Origin: JAEZKC01 sp046538945 | GTDB taxonomy: Bacteria > Fibrobacterota > Chitinivibrionia > Chitinivibrionales > Chitinispirillaceae | Length of the DNA stretch: 7,702 nt | Direction: 5' to 3' | Assembly: GCA_046538945.1 (NCBI GenBank) | Contig: JBKHHW010000153.1 | Span: 1 to 7,702, forward strand | Shown: positions 7,423 through 7,702 of the stretch, in pieces | How the letters are laid out: every line of letters begins with the position of its first letter | How positions within the stretch are numbered: the first letter of the stretch is position 1 | Translations under genes and position numbers: made by a program | The notes under the pieces: model-generated | What the model was told of the DNA's origin: nothing | The model's database searches: none | What the model saw: only the letters and a program-made list of their open reading frames with translations

Positions 7423-7451
7423 TTGTTTCACCCCGGTCCTGCAATTATCTT
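7423..7451 (+). promoter_or_regulatory. Weak candidate promoter for the downstream secreted-protein gene
   Basis: TTGTTT at 7423-7428 and TATCTT at 7446-7451 are separated by 17 bp, the standard sigma-70 spacing, 42 bp before the ATG at 7494. The boxes match the consensus at only 3 and 4 of 6 positions. It is listed because some promoter is expected in this gap, but the evidence is thin. Confidence 0.2.
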
Positions 7452-7493
7452 ATTTCTGCAGTAATATTCCATACCTAAACAGGACTGAATATC

Positions 7494-7702
7494 ATGTTCG
7501 GAAACGCAAAGCTGTATCTTCTGCTCTTTATGTCGGGAATTTTCTTTTCACTGACCTCCCAAACATTACGCGGCAAAGTCACTGATGAAAACGGATCCGG
7601 CATAGAAGGCGCATCTGTTCAGGTAGTCAATGCGGATCTGTCCACCGCGACAGGAGAAGACGGAACGTGGAACATTTCCATACCGCTGAGCACTGAACCG
7701 GT
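7494..7702 (+). CDS. Secreted protein with carboxypeptidase-regulatory-like domain (5' part only)
   Basis: The frame from ATG 7494 stays open to the window end, giving 69 residues of a longer protein. AGGA at 7481-7484 lies 9 nt upstream and supports the start. Residues 1-22 look like a signal peptide: a lysine at 6, a hydrophobic core at 7-20, and small/polar residues T-S-Q at 21-23 near the likely cleavage site. Residues 25-63 read G-K-V-T-D-E-N-G, then G-I-E-G-A-S-V-Q-V, then T-G-E-D-G-T-W. This is the pattern of CarboxypepD_reg-like or CNA-B-type beta-sandwich domains found at the front of many exported proteins in Bacteroidota and Fibrobacterota. The main functional domain lies beyond the window, so the activity cannot be told. 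It follows a 321-bp gap and shows no link to the defence genes. Confidence 0.85.
   Translation, partial: MFGNAKLYLLLFMSGIFFSLTSQTLRGKVTDENGSGIEGASVQVVNADLSTATGEDGTWNISIPLSTEP

Larger units (their letters stand above)
7173..7493. other. Intergenic region after the Wadjet operon
   Basis: About 320 bp separate jetD from the next gene. The first part carries an 8-bp inverted repeat, TCAGACTG at 7236-7243 and CAGTCTGA at 7265-7272, but no T-tract, so it is at best a weak terminator. A second pair, CTGATC at 7269-7274 and GATCAG at 7295-7300, overlaps it. From about 7321 to 7442 the + strand becomes markedly C-rich, with a bulged hairpin at 7377-7402. No convincing gene, tRNA or insertion sequence end is visible. 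Confidence 0.6.

Noticed and set aside
7319..7585. 88-codon + strand ORF in the C-rich patch
   Set aside because: It starts with TTG without a good SD, overlaps the signal-peptide gene starting at 7494 in another frame, and its composition follows the local C bias. No recognised protein.

Overview
The window holds one complete four-gene defence operon on the + strand. It is a Wadjet (JetABCD, also called MksFEBG/EptABCD) SMC-type anti-plasmid system, followed by the first 69 codons of an unrelated secreted-protein gene. All four defence genes overlap head to tail: jetA/jetB by 8 nt, jetB/jetC by a 4-nt ATGA, and jetC/jetD by 8 nt with a GTG start. They therefore look like one translationally coupled transcript. 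Moderate GC, Shine-Dalgarno sites before most genes, and a signal-peptide protein opening with a carboxypeptidase-regulatory-like beta-sandwich suggest a Gram-negative bacterium. The style of that last protein recalls Fibrobacterota/Chitinivibrionia or Bacteroidota, but this is a weak guess.

Layout. Positions 1-172 are noncoding: two 20-bp direct repeats start 42 bp apart, the first forms a perfect 8-bp hairpin, and a CCTCCTCCTCC tract lies just before the first start codon. Positions 173-1750 are jetA (kleisin-like, winged-helix N-terminus). Positions 1743-2462 are jetB (KITE-like, acidic tail). Positions 2459-5926 are jetC (SMC/MukB-like ATPase with Walker A, signature, Walker B, two coiled-coil arms and a hinge-like middle). 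Positions 5919-7172 are jetD (Toprim/DUF2220 nuclease). Positions 7173-7493 are mostly noncoding, with a possible coupled 30-codon ORF, inverted repeats and a C-rich patch. A secreted protein starts at 7494 and runs off the window.

Working together (known for studied Wadjets): JetA, JetB and JetC form a dimeric loop-extruding SMC motor that senses small closed circular DNA, and JetD cleaves it. All motifs needed for that are visible here, so the system looks intact. JetA and JetB are divergent, and I could not assign a Wadjet subtype from sequence alone. The most unusual single feature is a QLGLF pentapeptide in the C-terminal tail of JetC. It matches the consensus of beta-sliding-clamp (DnaN) binding motifs and could tie this Wadjet to replication.
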